64,000 nt of DNA, taken from Salaquimonas sp041736675 (GTDB taxonomy: Bacteria > Pseudomonadota > Alphaproteobacteria > Rhizobiales > Rhizobiaceae). Below are positions 7,869 through 16,488 of this stretch, piece after piece; the first letter of the stretch is position 1; every line of letters begins with the position of its first letter. The position numbers and the translations under genes are program-made. The stretch spans positions 1 to 64,000 of the forward strand of contig JBGSTD010000048.1 in NCBI GenBank assembly GCA_041736675.1, in the 5' to 3' direction. Below the pieces are notes generated by a model. That model did no database searches. It was given only the letters and a program-made list of their open reading frames with translations, and was not told the origin of the DNA.

Positions 7869-8870
7869 ATGTATTCCCAGGGATTGATTGGTGCCAAAAC
7901 GGACAGCGATGAGTCAGAGGAATTCATGGCTGCATTTCAAGCGAGAATTGACCGTGAGGAAAAGATCGAACCCAATGATCCGATGCCCGAAGGCTATCGC
8001 AAAACCCTGATCCGCCAGATTGGTCAGCACGCCCATTCAGAAATTGTTGGAATGCTGCCTGAGGGCAACTGGATTACCCGTGCGCCAACCCTGCGTCGCA
8101 AGGCAGCGCTGCTCGCAAAGGTGCAGGATGAGGGCGGACACGGTCTATATCTCTATTCAGCTGCGGAAACCCTTGGCGTTTCCCGCAAGCAAATGACTGA
8201 AGAATTGTTGGCGGGCAAGGCAAAATATTCCTCGATTTTCAATTATCCAACGCTGACCTGGGCTGATATGGGTGCCATTGGCTGGCTTGTTGATGGCGCT
8301 GCAATCATGAACCAGGTTCCCCTTTGCCGCTGCTCCTATGGGCCCTATGCTCGCGCGATGATCCGCGTATGCAAGGAAGAGAGTTTTCACCAGCGCCAGG
8401 GCTATGAATTGATGATGGCCTTGTGCAAGGGCACCGATGTCCAAAAGGATATGGCACAGGACGCCCTGAACCGTTGGTGGTGGCCAAGTCTGATGATGTT
8501 CGGCCCGCATGACAGCGAGAGTCAGCACGGTGACAAATCCACCGCCTGGAAAATCAAACGCTTCAGCAATGACGAACTACGTCAGAAATTCGTCGACGCA
8601 ACCGTGCCCCAGGCAGATTATCTTGGCTTGAGTATTCCTGATCCTGATTTGCGCTGGAATGCCGACAAGCACGGCGGCAAGGGTGGCTATGATTTTGGTG
8701 CCATCAACTGGGATGAATTCTGGAACGTTGTCAAAGGCAATGGCCCCATGAACAAGGAGCGCATTGCCGCGCGCCGGAAAGCCTGGGACAATGGCGAATG
8801 GGTGCGCGAAGCAGCGATGGCTCACGCGGAAAAACGCAGGACGCGTACCACGCTGCAAGCGGCGGAATAG
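7869..8870 (+). CDS. paaA: 1,2-phenylacetyl-CoA epoxidase subunit PaaA (catalytic)
   Basis: 333 residues, ATG after a strong TGGAGGAAAA. PaaA is the ferritin-like di-iron subunit of the multicomponent monooxygenase that epoxidises the ring of phenylacetyl-CoA. Iron-binding signatures are visible as DEGGHGLYLY near residue 86 and CKEESFHQRQGYEL near 170 (ExxH). First gene of the tight paaABCDE operon. Confidence 0.96.
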   Translation: MYSQGLIGAKTDSDESEEFMAAFQARIDREEKIEPNDPMPEGYRKTLIRQIGQHAHSEIVGMLPEGNWITRAPTLRRKAALLAKVQDEGGHGLYLYSAAETLGVSRKQMTEELLAGKAKYSSIFNYPTLTWADMGAIGWLVDGAAIMNQVPLCRCSYGPYARAMIRVCKEESFHQRQGYELMMALCKGTDVQKDMAQDALNRWWWPSLMMFGPHDSESQHGDKSTAWKIKRFSNDELRQKFVDATVPQADYLGLSIPDPDLRWNADKHGGKGGYDFGAINWDEFWNVVKGNGPMNKERIAARRKAWDNGEWVREAAMAHAEKRRTRTTLQAAE

Positions 8871-8874
8871 GAAA

Positions 8875-9195
8875 ATGACCATGACAACGAATAATCATTC
8901 AAAATCAGGCAGCGCCGGCGAAATTCCTCTTTGGGAAGTCTTTATTCGCCCCCGCAACGGCCTTGCCCATCGCCACTGTGGTTCCCTGCATGCGCCTGAT
9001 GCAGAAATGGCGCTGCAGGCAGCAAGGGATGTTTACACAAGACGCGGCGAAGGCCTTTCAATCTGGGTAATTCCGTCAGCCCACATTGTAGCCTCCGACC
9101 CGTCTGACAAGGATGAATTATTCGATCCGGCAGAAGACAAGATTTACCGCCACCCGACATTTTATGATATTCCCGACGAAATCGGCCATATGTAG
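8875..9195 (+). CDS. paaB: 1,2-phenylacetyl-CoA epoxidase subunit PaaB
   Basis: 106 residues from ATG 8875, four bases after the paaA stop and behind TAGGAAA; ATG 8881 is also possible. Characteristic PaaB sequence: PLWEVFIRPRNGLAHRHCGS near the N-terminus, then ALQAARDVYTRRGEG and IWVIPSAHI. PaaB bridges PaaA-PaaC heterodimers within the epoxidase. A longer open frame upstream overlaps paaA and is not used. Confidence 0.94.
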   Translation: MTMTTNNHSKSGSAGEIPLWEVFIRPRNGLAHRHCGSLHAPDAEMALQAARDVYTRRGEGLSIWVIPSAHIVASDPSDKDELFDPAEDKIYRHPTFYDIPDEIGHM

Positions 9196-9205
9196 GAGCG
9201 CCTCA

Positions 9206-9958
9206 ATGGATGCCGGTCAAGCCCTTTTTGCCAGCCTTTTGCGTCTTGCCGACGATCATCTGGTTTTGGGTCATCGCCTTTCGCAGTGGTGTGGCCACGC
9301 ACCGATGCTGGAGGAAGATCTATCCATGCCAAACATCGCGCTCGATCTGATCGGACAGGCAAGGGCATTATATACCTATGCCGGCCTTGTTGAAGGCAAA
9401 GGCCGCGATGAAGATCAACTGGCTTATCTTCGACTTGAACGCGAATACCAGAACCTATTGCTGTGCGAACGGGAAATCGGCGATTTCGCTCATACAATGC
9501 TGCGTCAATTGTTCTTTTCCCTCTACATGGAACAATACTGGACTGCAGCAGCTTCATCCAAAGATGCAACAGTTGCCGCAATTGCAGCCAAAGCCCTCAA
9601 GGAAGCGCGCTATCATGTGCGCCACTCGGCCGAGTGGGTGATCCGGCTCGGCGACGGTACGCAGGAAAGTGCAATTCGCATCAAGGCCGCTCTCGACCAG
9701 CTCGCGCCCTATGTCGGAGAAATGTTTGAAAGCGACGAGGTGACTAAAGCTGTATCTGGACTGTTGCCGAATCCGGCAGATTTGAAGCAGCAATTCCTGT
9801 CTGAGCTGGCGCCAATCTTTGCCGAGGCCAATTTGACGATACCCGATTTTTCAAAAGGCCAATCGGGTGGACGCAAAGGCCGTCACGGCGAGGCAATGGG
9901 TTATCTTCTGGCAGAACTGCAATACATGCAGCGTACCTATCCGGGCATGAGATGGTAA
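9206..9958 (+). CDS. paaC: 1,2-phenylacetyl-CoA epoxidase subunit PaaC (structural)
   Basis: 250 residues from ATG 9206, ten bases after paaB, with TAGGAG 7 bases before it. Ferritin-like fold without an active di-iron site in the family; it scaffolds PaaA. Recognised by LADDHLVLGHRLSQWCGHAP, NIALDLIGQARALY and the C-terminal AELQYMQRTYPGMRW. The last codons overlap paaD by 7 bases. Confidence 0.95.
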   Translation: MDAGQALFASLLRLADDHLVLGHRLSQWCGHAPMLEEDLSMPNIALDLIGQARALYTYAGLVEGKGRDEDQLAYLRLEREYQNLLLCEREIGDFAHTMLRQLFFSLYMEQYWTAAASSKDATVAAIAAKALKEARYHVRHSAEWVIRLGDGTQESAIRIKAALDQLAPYVGEMFESDEVTKAVSGLLPNPADLKQQFLSELAPIFAEANLTIPDFSKGQSGGRKGRHGEAMGYLLAELQYMQRTYPGMRW

Positions 9959-10464
9959 TAGCGTCCGTACAACTGACCAACCATCTACAGCAAAAAGCCG
10001 CCTGGGAAATTGCTGCAGCAGTTCCCGATCCTGAGGTTCCGGCGGTAACAGTTGGTGACCTTGGAATTTTGCGTTCGGTTGAAATTGATTCGCAAGGACA
10101 TGCGGTCGCAAGATTGACACCAACCTATTCAGGCTGTCCGGCGGTTCTGGCCATTGAGTTTGCAGTTGAGGCAGCCTTGCGCCATGCCGGTTTTGATCCT
10201 GTCATCGAAAGGGTCATGTCTCCCGCCTGGACGACTGATTGGATTACTGCGGAAGGCCGCGAAAAATTGCGCGCCTATGGCATTGCCCCGCCAGTGGGAT
10301 CTGCCAATTCAAAGCGGGCACTCTTTGGCGAGATCACAGTCAATTGCCCGAAATGCGGATCAGCCATGACAAGTAAAATTTCCGAGTTCGGCTCTACAGC
10401 CTGCAAGGCTCACTACCAATGCGATACATGCCGCGAACCCTTTGACTATTTCAAGTGCATCTGA
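9952..10464 (+). CDS. paaD: Phenylacetyl-CoA epoxidase maturation protein PaaD
   Basis: 170 residues, start overlapping the paaC stop (ATGGTAATA), a sign of coupling. Residues 1-100 are an MIP18/DUF59 domain (VPDPEVPAVTVGDLGI and TPTYSGCPA), the fold used in iron-sulphur cluster delivery. The C-terminus has a CPKCGS and CDTCREPF pair that can bind a metal. PaaD is thought to help mature the di-iron or Fe-S centres of the epoxidase. Confidence 0.93.
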   Translation: MVIASVQLTNHLQQKAAWEIAAAVPDPEVPAVTVGDLGILRSVEIDSQGHAVARLTPTYSGCPAVLAIEFAVEAALRHAGFDPVIERVMSPAWTTDWITAEGREKLRAYGIAPPVGSANSKRALFGEITVNCPKCGSAMTSKISEFGSTACKAHYQCDTCREPFDYFKCI

Positions 10465-10518
10465 AAACGCAATAACTGAGACCGGTCTCTTCAAAGCAAA
10501 ATTACAAGGTTGATTTGA

Positions 10519-11601
10519 ATGTCTGAATCACGGAAAATTCCCCTGACCTTCCACTCTCTGGAGATTGCGGATGTTACACACGCGACCGCCGATGCGGTCG
10601 TCGTCAGTTTCATAATTCCCGAAACGTTGCAGGAGACCTTCAGCTTCCTGCCAGGCCAGTATCTGACCCTTCGTGCTGTGATAGAGGGACAAGATGTCCG
10701 GCGCTCCTATTCAATCTGCTCGCCGCTTGGTTCGAAAAATTTGTCAGTGGGTATCAAGAAGATAACCAACGGATGCTTTTCGCAGTTTGCACAGGCACTG
10801 TGCAAAGGTGACACTCTGCAGGTCATGCCGCCGCAAGGCCGCTTTGTTTCACCGATCGGCGGGAAACACGATTATCTGCTTTTAGCGGCGGGTTCTGGTG
10901 TCACGCCAATCCTGTCTATAGCAACTTCCGTGCTCGAGCGAGAACCAGACAGCACTGTTACACTTTGCTATGCCAACCGAAATACCCAGAGCGTGATGTT
11001 CCGCAGTGATTTTGACAATCTGAAAGATCGCTACATGACGCGTTTTCTCCTTACCCATGTGATGGATGAGGAAGCACAGGACGTCGAGTTGTTCAATGGC
11101 CGTCTGGACGGAGAAAAACTGGACACAATGGCAACCAGGGGTTTGATCAAGCCTACCCAATATGATGCCATCTACATTTGTGGTCCCCAGCCGATGATAG
11201 AAGGCGCTTCCAAAAGCCTCACAGACATGGGTGTCGACAGGAACAAGATCAAGTTCGAACTGTTCACACCCTCAACACCCCTGCCGATAGCGAGCGACTC
11301 GGCAGTCAAAATAAACGAGGAGGGCGCGAGAATCCACGTGATGATCAATGGATCAAAACGTTCGTTCACCATGCACGGCGAAGAAACAGTCATCGATGCA
11401 GCCGCACGTTCGGGGCTTGAATTGCCTTATTCATGTGCCAATGGAATGTGTGCCACTTGCCGTTGCAAGCTAGCCGAAGGTAGCGGCCAAATGGTTCAAA
11501 ATTTTTCGCTGGAAGAGTGGGAAACTGACGCGGGATATGTTCTTGCTTGCCAGTTCAGGCCTGCAACGCCAAGTGCCACTCTCGATTTTGACGCTGTTTG
11601 A
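10519..11601 (+). CDS. paaE: Phenylacetyl-CoA epoxidase reductase PaaE
   Basis: 360 residues. An N-terminal FAD/NAD(P)H oxidoreductase (FLPGQYLTLRA, the flavin-binding RRSYSICSP, LLLAAGSGVTPILSI for the nucleotide) is joined to a plant-type 2Fe-2S ferredoxin domain with CANGMCATC near residues 305-313 and a fourth cysteine in YVLACQF. It passes electrons from NADPH to PaaA. Last gene of the operon, 54 bases after paaD. The lower pathway genes paaF, G, H, J are absent from this window. Confidence 0.95.
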   Translation: MSESRKIPLTFHSLEIADVTHATADAVVVSFIIPETLQETFSFLPGQYLTLRAVIEGQDVRRSYSICSPLGSKNLSVGIKKITNGCFSQFAQALCKGDTLQVMPPQGRFVSPIGGKHDYLLLAAGSGVTPILSIATSVLEREPDSTVTLCYANRNTQSVMFRSDFDNLKDRYMTRFLLTHVMDEEAQDVELFNGRLDGEKLDTMATRGLIKPTQYDAIYICGPQPMIEGASKSLTDMGVDRNKIKFELFTPSTPLPIASDSAVKINEEGARIHVMINGSKRSFTMHGEETVIDAAARSGLELPYSCANGMCATCRCKLAEGSGQMVQNFSLEEWETDAGYVLACQFRPATPSATLDFDAV

Positions 11602-11713
11602 TCGTTTTAACGGCTCGCTTTCCGGTCTAAATATAAAATTCAAACTGGTAAATTAACCTGACTTTATCAAATCAACCTTACCTTACGTGAATCTGGAACA
11701 GGTGGGTCACTGC

Positions 11714-12076
11714 ATGGTTACTACTGAAATAATCAATATCTTTGCCCAGATTGCAAAGGCGGACGGCCAAATTAAAAAGGTTGAAGATCTCAACGTCGAG
11801 GCTATTCTCGAATGCCTAGCAGCTGGTAATGCGCCGGATGCTATTTCGCGCTACCATGACAGGAAAAACTCGGTCGACCTTGCAAATGCGGCTGGGCCCA
11901 TCAAAAAACTGGCGGAGATTGACCTTGCTAGGAAACTGGAAATCGTCCGGGCTTTGTGGCAAATAGCCATTTGCGACGGCGAGCTGCATGTAGAGGAAGA
12001 GCGCTTGATCTACCAGTTCATCGACACGATAAAGATGACCCGACGCCAGAGCATAGTTGCTCAATTGAGCGCATAA
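11714..12076 (+). CDS. TerB-like helical protein
   Basis: 120 residues from ATG 11714, with AGGTGGG about 8 bases upstream; a GTG at 11687 is in frame. The sequence shows two copies of a metal-binding TerB-type pattern: AQIAKADGQIKKVED near the N-terminus and ALWQIAICDGELHVEEERLI near the C-terminus, each with an acidic DG pair. TerB-domain proteins occur with stress and membrane functions but the reaction is unknown. Its relation to the paa operon or the stress genes is unclear. Confidence 0.65.
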   Translation: MVTTEIINIFAQIAKADGQIKKVEDLNVEAILECLAAGNAPDAISRYHDRKNSVDLANAAGPIKKLAEIDLARKLEIVRALWQIAICDGELHVEEERLIYQFIDTIKMTRRQSIVAQLSA

Positions 12077-12105
12077 TTCACGTTGCAAGACATATGGCTA
12101 AAGAC

Positions 12106-13041
12106 TTAACCCTTATGTTGGCGCGACAGCCAGGTGCGGATCAGGTCGTATTGAACATTAGCCTGGGCCCAGTTGCGATAAAACGTGATCATGCCTGTTG
12201 CCGGTTCTGAAATTTTTGAGAACCCTGACAAAAACGCGACGAGTACTCCTATTGTTGTCTGGCCATTGATAACCAGATAACCGCCGACAATCAGAATGGT
12301 AATCGGAGCCAGGGCACCAAGCAAATTGAGAATGGCCTTCATTGCAAATTTCAGATAAGCAAAAATCGTCTTGTTCGCGAATAGTCTTGATGTAAATAAT
12401 CTGGCGCGTTCCTGCTTGCCGTTTACGACGTTGTTGCCAAGCATCCGTTTCAAGAGCACCTGTTTCTTCATCAATCGGTTCAACCGGGCCTGGATGAGAG
12501 GGGTGAAAATCACCTGCGGTAACATCAGGCCAAAGGCGAACAGCGCGATAAACGGCTCGACATAAAACATGTAGATTGTGGTGCCGGCAAGCAAGCCCAA
12601 ATCGACAAAAACCTGTGACGGGCCTTCTCCTGCAAACTCTCCAAATTTTTCAATCTCCGAAACCAGCAGAGACACCGTTTCCGCATTTTTCTGCGTCTCA
12701 TTGCCTTCCGTCTTCAACAAAACTTTCTTCCGCAATTGCCTGGTCAGACTTTCCCCAATCCATACCTGTACCGAGTTGAGGGTGAACTTGCCTAATTGAA
12801 CGGCCAATACTGAGCCTGCAAACGCCAGACAAAGAAAAACAAGCAGATCAATATCCCGTTTTCCGATTGCATCATCAATAGCCCGTCTTTGAATCTCGAT
12901 CGGCAACAAGGTGAGAAAGGCAATAATCAATCCGAGCAGACAAGCCCATATCTGATACCAGCCGGTTGCTCGCCAAATAAGGGAATTCATCGTGTTTTCG
13001 ATGACGAGACTTGTCTCAATGTTGATATCAGCAGGTTTCAA
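12106..13041 (-). CDS. ABC-transporter-type transmembrane protein without ATPase domain
   Basis: 311 residues from TTG 13041 (AAGGA nearby); ATG 12990 is an alternative. Six hydrophobic segments fit the ABC type-I exporter membrane domain: WACLLGLIIAFLTLLPIEIQ, FLCLAFAGSVLAVQLG, a cytoplasmic coupling region, GTTIYMFYVEPFIALFAFGL, and ALAPITILIVGGYLV. It stops where the nucleotide-binding domain would begin, and no Walker A or signature motif is found in it or nearby. The 3' partner may be lost, encoded elsewhere, or the membrane domain may act alone. It follows the AI-2E permease gene by 50 bases on the same strand and may share its EcfG promoter. Confidence 0.75.
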   Translation of the reverse strand: MKPADINIETSLVIENTMNSLIWRATGWYQIWACLLGLIIAFLTLLPIEIQRRAIDDAIGKRDIDLLVFLCLAFAGSVLAVQLGKFTLNSVQVWIGESLTRQLRKKVLLKTEGNETQKNAETVSLLVSEIEKFGEFAGEGPSQVFVDLGLLAGTTIYMFYVEPFIALFAFGLMLPQVIFTPLIQARLNRLMKKQVLLKRMLGNNVVNGKQERARLFTSRLFANKTIFAYLKFAMKAILNLLGALAPITILIVGGYLVINGQTTIGVLVAFLSGFSKISEPATGMITFYRNWAQANVQYDLIRTWLSRQHKG

Positions 13042-13091
13042 GCAATTTCCTTAAAAAGACAAAAATACCGACAACGAGCACCTTGAGCATA

Positions 13092-14210
13092 TTAAAGATC
13101 TGCATCTTCACCTGAAATAAACTCGCCTATACCAGCCAGTCCATCAATATGTTCACACATGATCTTGAACGTTATCAGGATCGGAACTGCGAGAAACACA
13201 CCAACAGGCCCCCAGAGAAAACCCCAGAATGCCAGTGAAACAAGAATGATGACCGTATTCATGGAGAAGCTTTTTCCAAGGATTGCGGGCGTGATAAACT
13301 GGCCTTCCGCCATGGTCAGCAGCAGATAGGTCAGGGGAACAAGCATGGCTGGCGCGATTTCAGGAAATGAAATGATCGCAACCGCCGCTGACGCAATGAT
13401 GCCAAGGCCCGCCCCGATATAAGGAAGGAAATTCAGAAGCGCGGCAATAAATCCCCAAAGAAGAGGATTTGGCATTCCCAAAGCCCAAAAACTCAGGGCA
13501 ATGAACATCCCCAGAAAGAAATTGATTAAGCTGACTGTCAATAGATAGCGCGACACATCCCGCTCTATTTCCTTTGATAAAAGTAGCGCCTTTCGCTTGT
13601 CGCTCAATTTCGGTGACACCTTGATAATCTTGCGAAGGAGCATGTCTCGTGAAGTCAGCAGAAAAAAGGTCAGGACCACCGTCAAGATCAGCATTCCGAA
13701 GAAGTTCTGCAAATCATCTGCGGCCCGCGACAAAAGGCTGGGAGCCTTTACCTGAACTTCTTGTAAAACCGGATCATCACCACCGTTTGCCAGCTTCTCA
13801 ACTTCCTCGCGCGCAATGTTGAGTGTGTTGAGCGGACCCTTGAGCGTGGACAACTTGTCCCTGAGTTGCGACCCTATTTTCGGTGCATCCGAAATCAGAT
13901 CGCTCAAAGGAGACGCAATATAAGTGCCGCTGACAAAAAGTCCTGAGAAAAAAACCAGAAGAATAAATGCCGCAGCCAAGGAAGTCGGGATCTTCATCCT
14001 TGTCATGATCTGGACAATAGGACTGAAAGTCACTGCTAGAAGCAGCGACAAAAAAATTGGTATAAAAAAATTCTGCCCCAGATAGAGCGCGCAACAAAAA
14101 ATGAAGAGCGCGATAAACCTGATTGACAGACGTACACTTGATGTCAGTTCAACTTTTTGCTCCGCCGGATCGGCAACTTCAGGTTTATCCAATGGCGCCG
14201 ATGTCTCCAT
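13092..14210 (-). CDS. AI-2E/PerM family membrane permease
   Basis: 372 residues from ATG 14210 with GGGGA upstream; the longer open frame covers the promoter and is not translated. The hydrophobic pattern is that of the AI-2 exporter superfamily: paired helices near residues 35-85, a soluble middle region, then helices with NFLPYIGAGLGIIAS and LAFWGFLWGPVGVFLAVPIL in the C-terminal part. Members move small molecules or ions; the substrate cannot be read here. A perfect EcfG promoter (14242-14266) lies just upstream, so it is a predicted GSR gene. Confidence 0.88.
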   Translation of the reverse strand: METSAPLDKPEVADPAEQKVELTSSVRLSIRFIALFIFCCALYLGQNFFIPIFLSLLLAVTFSPIVQIMTRMKIPTSLAAAFILLVFFSGLFVSGTYIASPLSDLISDAPKIGSQLRDKLSTLKGPLNTLNIAREEVEKLANGGDDPVLQEVQVKAPSLLSRAADDLQNFFGMLILTVVLTFFLLTSRDMLLRKIIKVSPKLSDKRKALLLSKEIERDVSRYLLTVSLINFFLGMFIALSFWALGMPNPLLWGFIAALLNFLPYIGAGLGIIASAAVAIISFPEIAPAMLVPLTYLLLTMAEGQFITPAILGKSFSMNTVIILVSLAFWGFLWGPVGVFLAVPILITFKIMCEHIDGLAGIGEFISGEDADL

Positions 14211-14241
14211 TTGCAATTGTCCCCGCGAATACTTGAAAACC

Positions 14242-14266
14242 AACGCGTTGCGATCAAATGCGTTCC
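14242..14266 (-). promoter_or_regulatory. EcfG-type promoter for the AI-2E permease
   Basis: On the minus strand GGAAC (14262-14266), 16 bases, CGTT (14242-14245). This is the exact -35/-10 form used by EcfG sigma factors in alphaproteobacteria. The -10 box ends 32 bases before the start codon. Confidence 0.85.
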
Positions 14267-14359
14267 ATTTTTCAGGGAAACAAAAATAGCCGCGGCTCCG
14301 ACAGGCAGCACCCGGCCTTAAGGTGTTTGACAAGTTCAAATACAGCGAAGCTGCAGAAT

Positions 14360-14384
14360 GGAACCATTTGTCGATTGTGACGTT
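14360..14384 (+). promoter_or_regulatory. EcfG-type promoter for the DUF1328 gene
   Basis: GGAAC (14360-14364), 16 bases, CGTT (14381-14384), ending 34 bases before the ATG at 14419. With the minus-strand site at 14242-14266 it makes a divergent pair of GSR promoters. Confidence 0.85.
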
Positions 14385-14418
14385 TTTCCGGCAGAACAAC
14401 TATTGAAAGGATTTTATC

Positions 14419-14583
14419 ATGTTAAACTGGGCACTTGCATTTCTTGTGGTCGCTATTATTGCGGGCTTGTTGGGCTTTACCGGTATCGCAGGCGCTTCTG
14501 CAGGTATCGCGCAAACACTGTTTTTCATCTTTATTGTCCTGTTTGTAGTGGGACTGGTGATCAACATGATGCGAAGGGCATAA
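14419..14583 (+). CDS. DUF1328 small membrane protein
   Basis: 54 residues, ATG 14419 after GAAAGGA. Two transmembrane helices with the family signature: NWALAFLVVAIIAGLLGFTG, IAGASAGIAQTLFFIF. DUF1328 (YtjA) proteins are tiny inner-membrane proteins of unknown function, often stress induced. The EcfG promoter 34 bases upstream supports this. Confidence 0.9.
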   Translation: MLNWALAFLVVAIIAGLLGFTGIAGASAGIAQTLFFIFIVLFVVGLVINMMRRA

Positions 14584-14692
14584 CCGGAAACCGCAGCAGC
14601 AAGACAGACGCTGGAAGTTTCAGGAAGGCAAGGGCATGTACAGACCCAACATTGCCTTCCTGGCAAACAAATCATTGGCGACATCAAGACGG

Positions 14693-16378
14693 TTAGTGTG
14701 AGGTGAAAGGAAACCTCATGGTCACGACAAGGCCACTTTCATGAAAACTTCTGTCGAGCGTTCCTCCCAAATCCCCCAATATGTTTGCATCAATCAGCTT
14801 GGATCCAAAGCCGCCTTGGCCGGGTGGTGTTATTTTACCAGGCGAGGTTTCTTCCCAGATTATTTCAAGCCAGTTTGTTTCAAGTTTGCCACCACCCGGT
14901 TTTAGGGACCTCACTTCGCGATCGGACTTCACTTTGCCACCCGACTTCACTTCACAAAGTGACCAGACTACTTTCAACCCGCCCGCTTCATTGTCTATCA
15001 AGCCGTATTTCAGTGCGTTCGTTGCAAGCTCGTGAAATACTAGACCCAACGCCCTCGAAGTCTTTTCATCAAGCTCAATCTGCGGACCTTCGATAAAATC
15101 GGGATCAAATGTCTTGCCAAAAATCTGTTCGATTTCTTTTGCAAGAAGTTGCCGCAGCAAAATCCGACCGTTACCGGATCCCGCCAGCGCGTCCTGCGCA
15201 TTTGCCATGGATTGTAACCGAGCAGAAAACGATTCTGAATATTCCTTCAAATCACGCGAGTTGGCAGCTGTCTGGCGCGACATCGCCATGATGCGTGCAA
15301 TTGAATTCTTGATGCGGTGCTTCATTTCCTGAAGAAGCATGTCCTTTTCATCGCTGGCTTTCATGGACAAGGCCTGAAGCGCCTTTGAAGTTTCAACCGC
15401 TTTTAACTGCGATCTGGTTGAAACTGCCAGCGCAGCAGCAAAAAGCAGAGACAGGCTGCCAAGCATGAATACCGCAAGATAAGAAATTTGAGCCGAAAAT
15501 GCATCTGTCTCATGCAGCGTCAGCATCCATCTACGACCGGCTATTTTCAATTCGCGTTTGACAGAAAATCTGCCATTGCTGGCATCAGTCTCAAAGTTTG
15601 CCGATCTGAACAGATCTTCCGGCTTGCCATCGGTAATATCCACCGTCTCGAGGGTTACTGGCAGCATTGGATGGCGGTCCAGTGCCGCCCTGTGCAAATC
15701 GCCTGCCCGAAATGCGGCATACACAAAACCTGCCGAAAGATCAAAATTGGAGCTCGTTGCAATATCAACCTTCCGCGCATCGCCAGGTGGCTTGTAAACC
15801 AGAAAACCCGCCTGTTTTTCTGCGGTGATCTCCTGCGCGAGTTCAACCGGACCACTGGCGGTCACCTGCCCCGTAACAAGAGCCTGCAGCATTGCGTTCC
15901 GGCGTGTCTGATCACTGAACATGTCAAATCCGAGAGCGGCCTGGTTTCGCATGTCATCAGGTTCAAGCAACACAATTGGTGTTCTTATTCGCTGGTTCGT
16001 CTGAGGTGTTACAGTATACTTTCTGCCATATCCCTCCAGCAATTGTCTTTCTGCAAGGGCTTCCTGACCGGTATGGATGATGCGGGCAAACCCGATACCC
16101 CTGACACCCTCATAGCGCTGTTCCAGTCCCAAACCATTCACAAACCCTGCAAATGACTGTTTTGAAAATTGCTTCGAAGAAACCATGTGAGCCTCGGTGG
16201 CGACCAGCAAGGCAATATGTTGGTTGATGCGCTCGTTGAGCCGGTCAACCGCTTCATTGGCAACAACCTCAAACCGGACCAATTCCGTCGACCTGGCGGA
16301 AACGTAAACAGCATAGGTCATCGCCAGACCGATCAGCGCGGTGAGAATAAAAACAATGACCGGAAGGTGTTTGTTCAA
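14693..16378 (-). CDS. CHASE-domain sensor histidine kinase, HisKA_2/HWE type
   Basis: 561 residues, TTG start at 16378 (no better start before the first helix). A transmembrane helix at 5-27, a periplasmic CHASE domain (RYEGVRGIGFARI, then GFDMFSDQTRRNAML) to about 295, a second helix around 300-320, then a HisKA_2 phosphorylation motif QEMKHRIKNSIARIM and an ATPase domain with HELATNALKYGLI and GGFGSKLI. Between the two ATPase motifs is an odd basic, Gly-rich insertion (KSGGKVKSDREVRSLKPGGG). Kinases of this class next to phyR act as PhyK-type sensors that phosphorylate PhyR; that role is inferred from location. Confidence 0.88.
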   Translation of the reverse strand: MNKHLPVIVFILTALIGLAMTYAVYVSARSTELVRFEVVANEAVDRLNERINQHIALLVATEAHMVSSKQFSKQSFAGFVNGLGLEQRYEGVRGIGFARIIHTGQEALAERQLLEGYGRKYTVTPQTNQRIRTPIVLLEPDDMRNQAALGFDMFSDQTRRNAMLQALVTGQVTASGPVELAQEITAEKQAGFLVYKPPGDARKVDIATSSNFDLSAGFVYAAFRAGDLHRAALDRHPMLPVTLETVDITDGKPEDLFRSANFETDASNGRFSVKRELKIAGRRWMLTLHETDAFSAQISYLAVFMLGSLSLLFAAALAVSTRSQLKAVETSKALQALSMKASDEKDMLLQEMKHRIKNSIARIMAMSRQTAANSRDLKEYSESFSARLQSMANAQDALAGSGNGRILLRQLLAKEIEQIFGKTFDPDFIEGPQIELDEKTSRALGLVFHELATNALKYGLIDNEAGGLKVVWSLCEVKSGGKVKSDREVRSLKPGGGKLETNWLEIIWEETSPGKITPPGQGGFGSKLIDANILGDLGGTLDRSFHESGLVVTMRFPFTSH

Positions 16379-16488
16379 TATAAAGCGCCCAAAAAATCAG
16401 TAAACTATCCTTGCACGAAGCCGAATGCATTTAAAAATGACATAGTGCCAATATGTAATATTCATTCATTTGCCAAAATGATGGCAAA

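Noticed and set aside
11696..11720. GGAAC-N16-GGTT in front of the TerB-like gene
   Set aside because: It overlaps the predicted start codon at 11714 and no later start exists in the frame, so a promoter here could not give a complete protein.
14785..15096. Plus-strand frames within the CHASE kinase gene
   Set aside because: They are antisense shadows; the minus-strand frame has clear kinase motifs.
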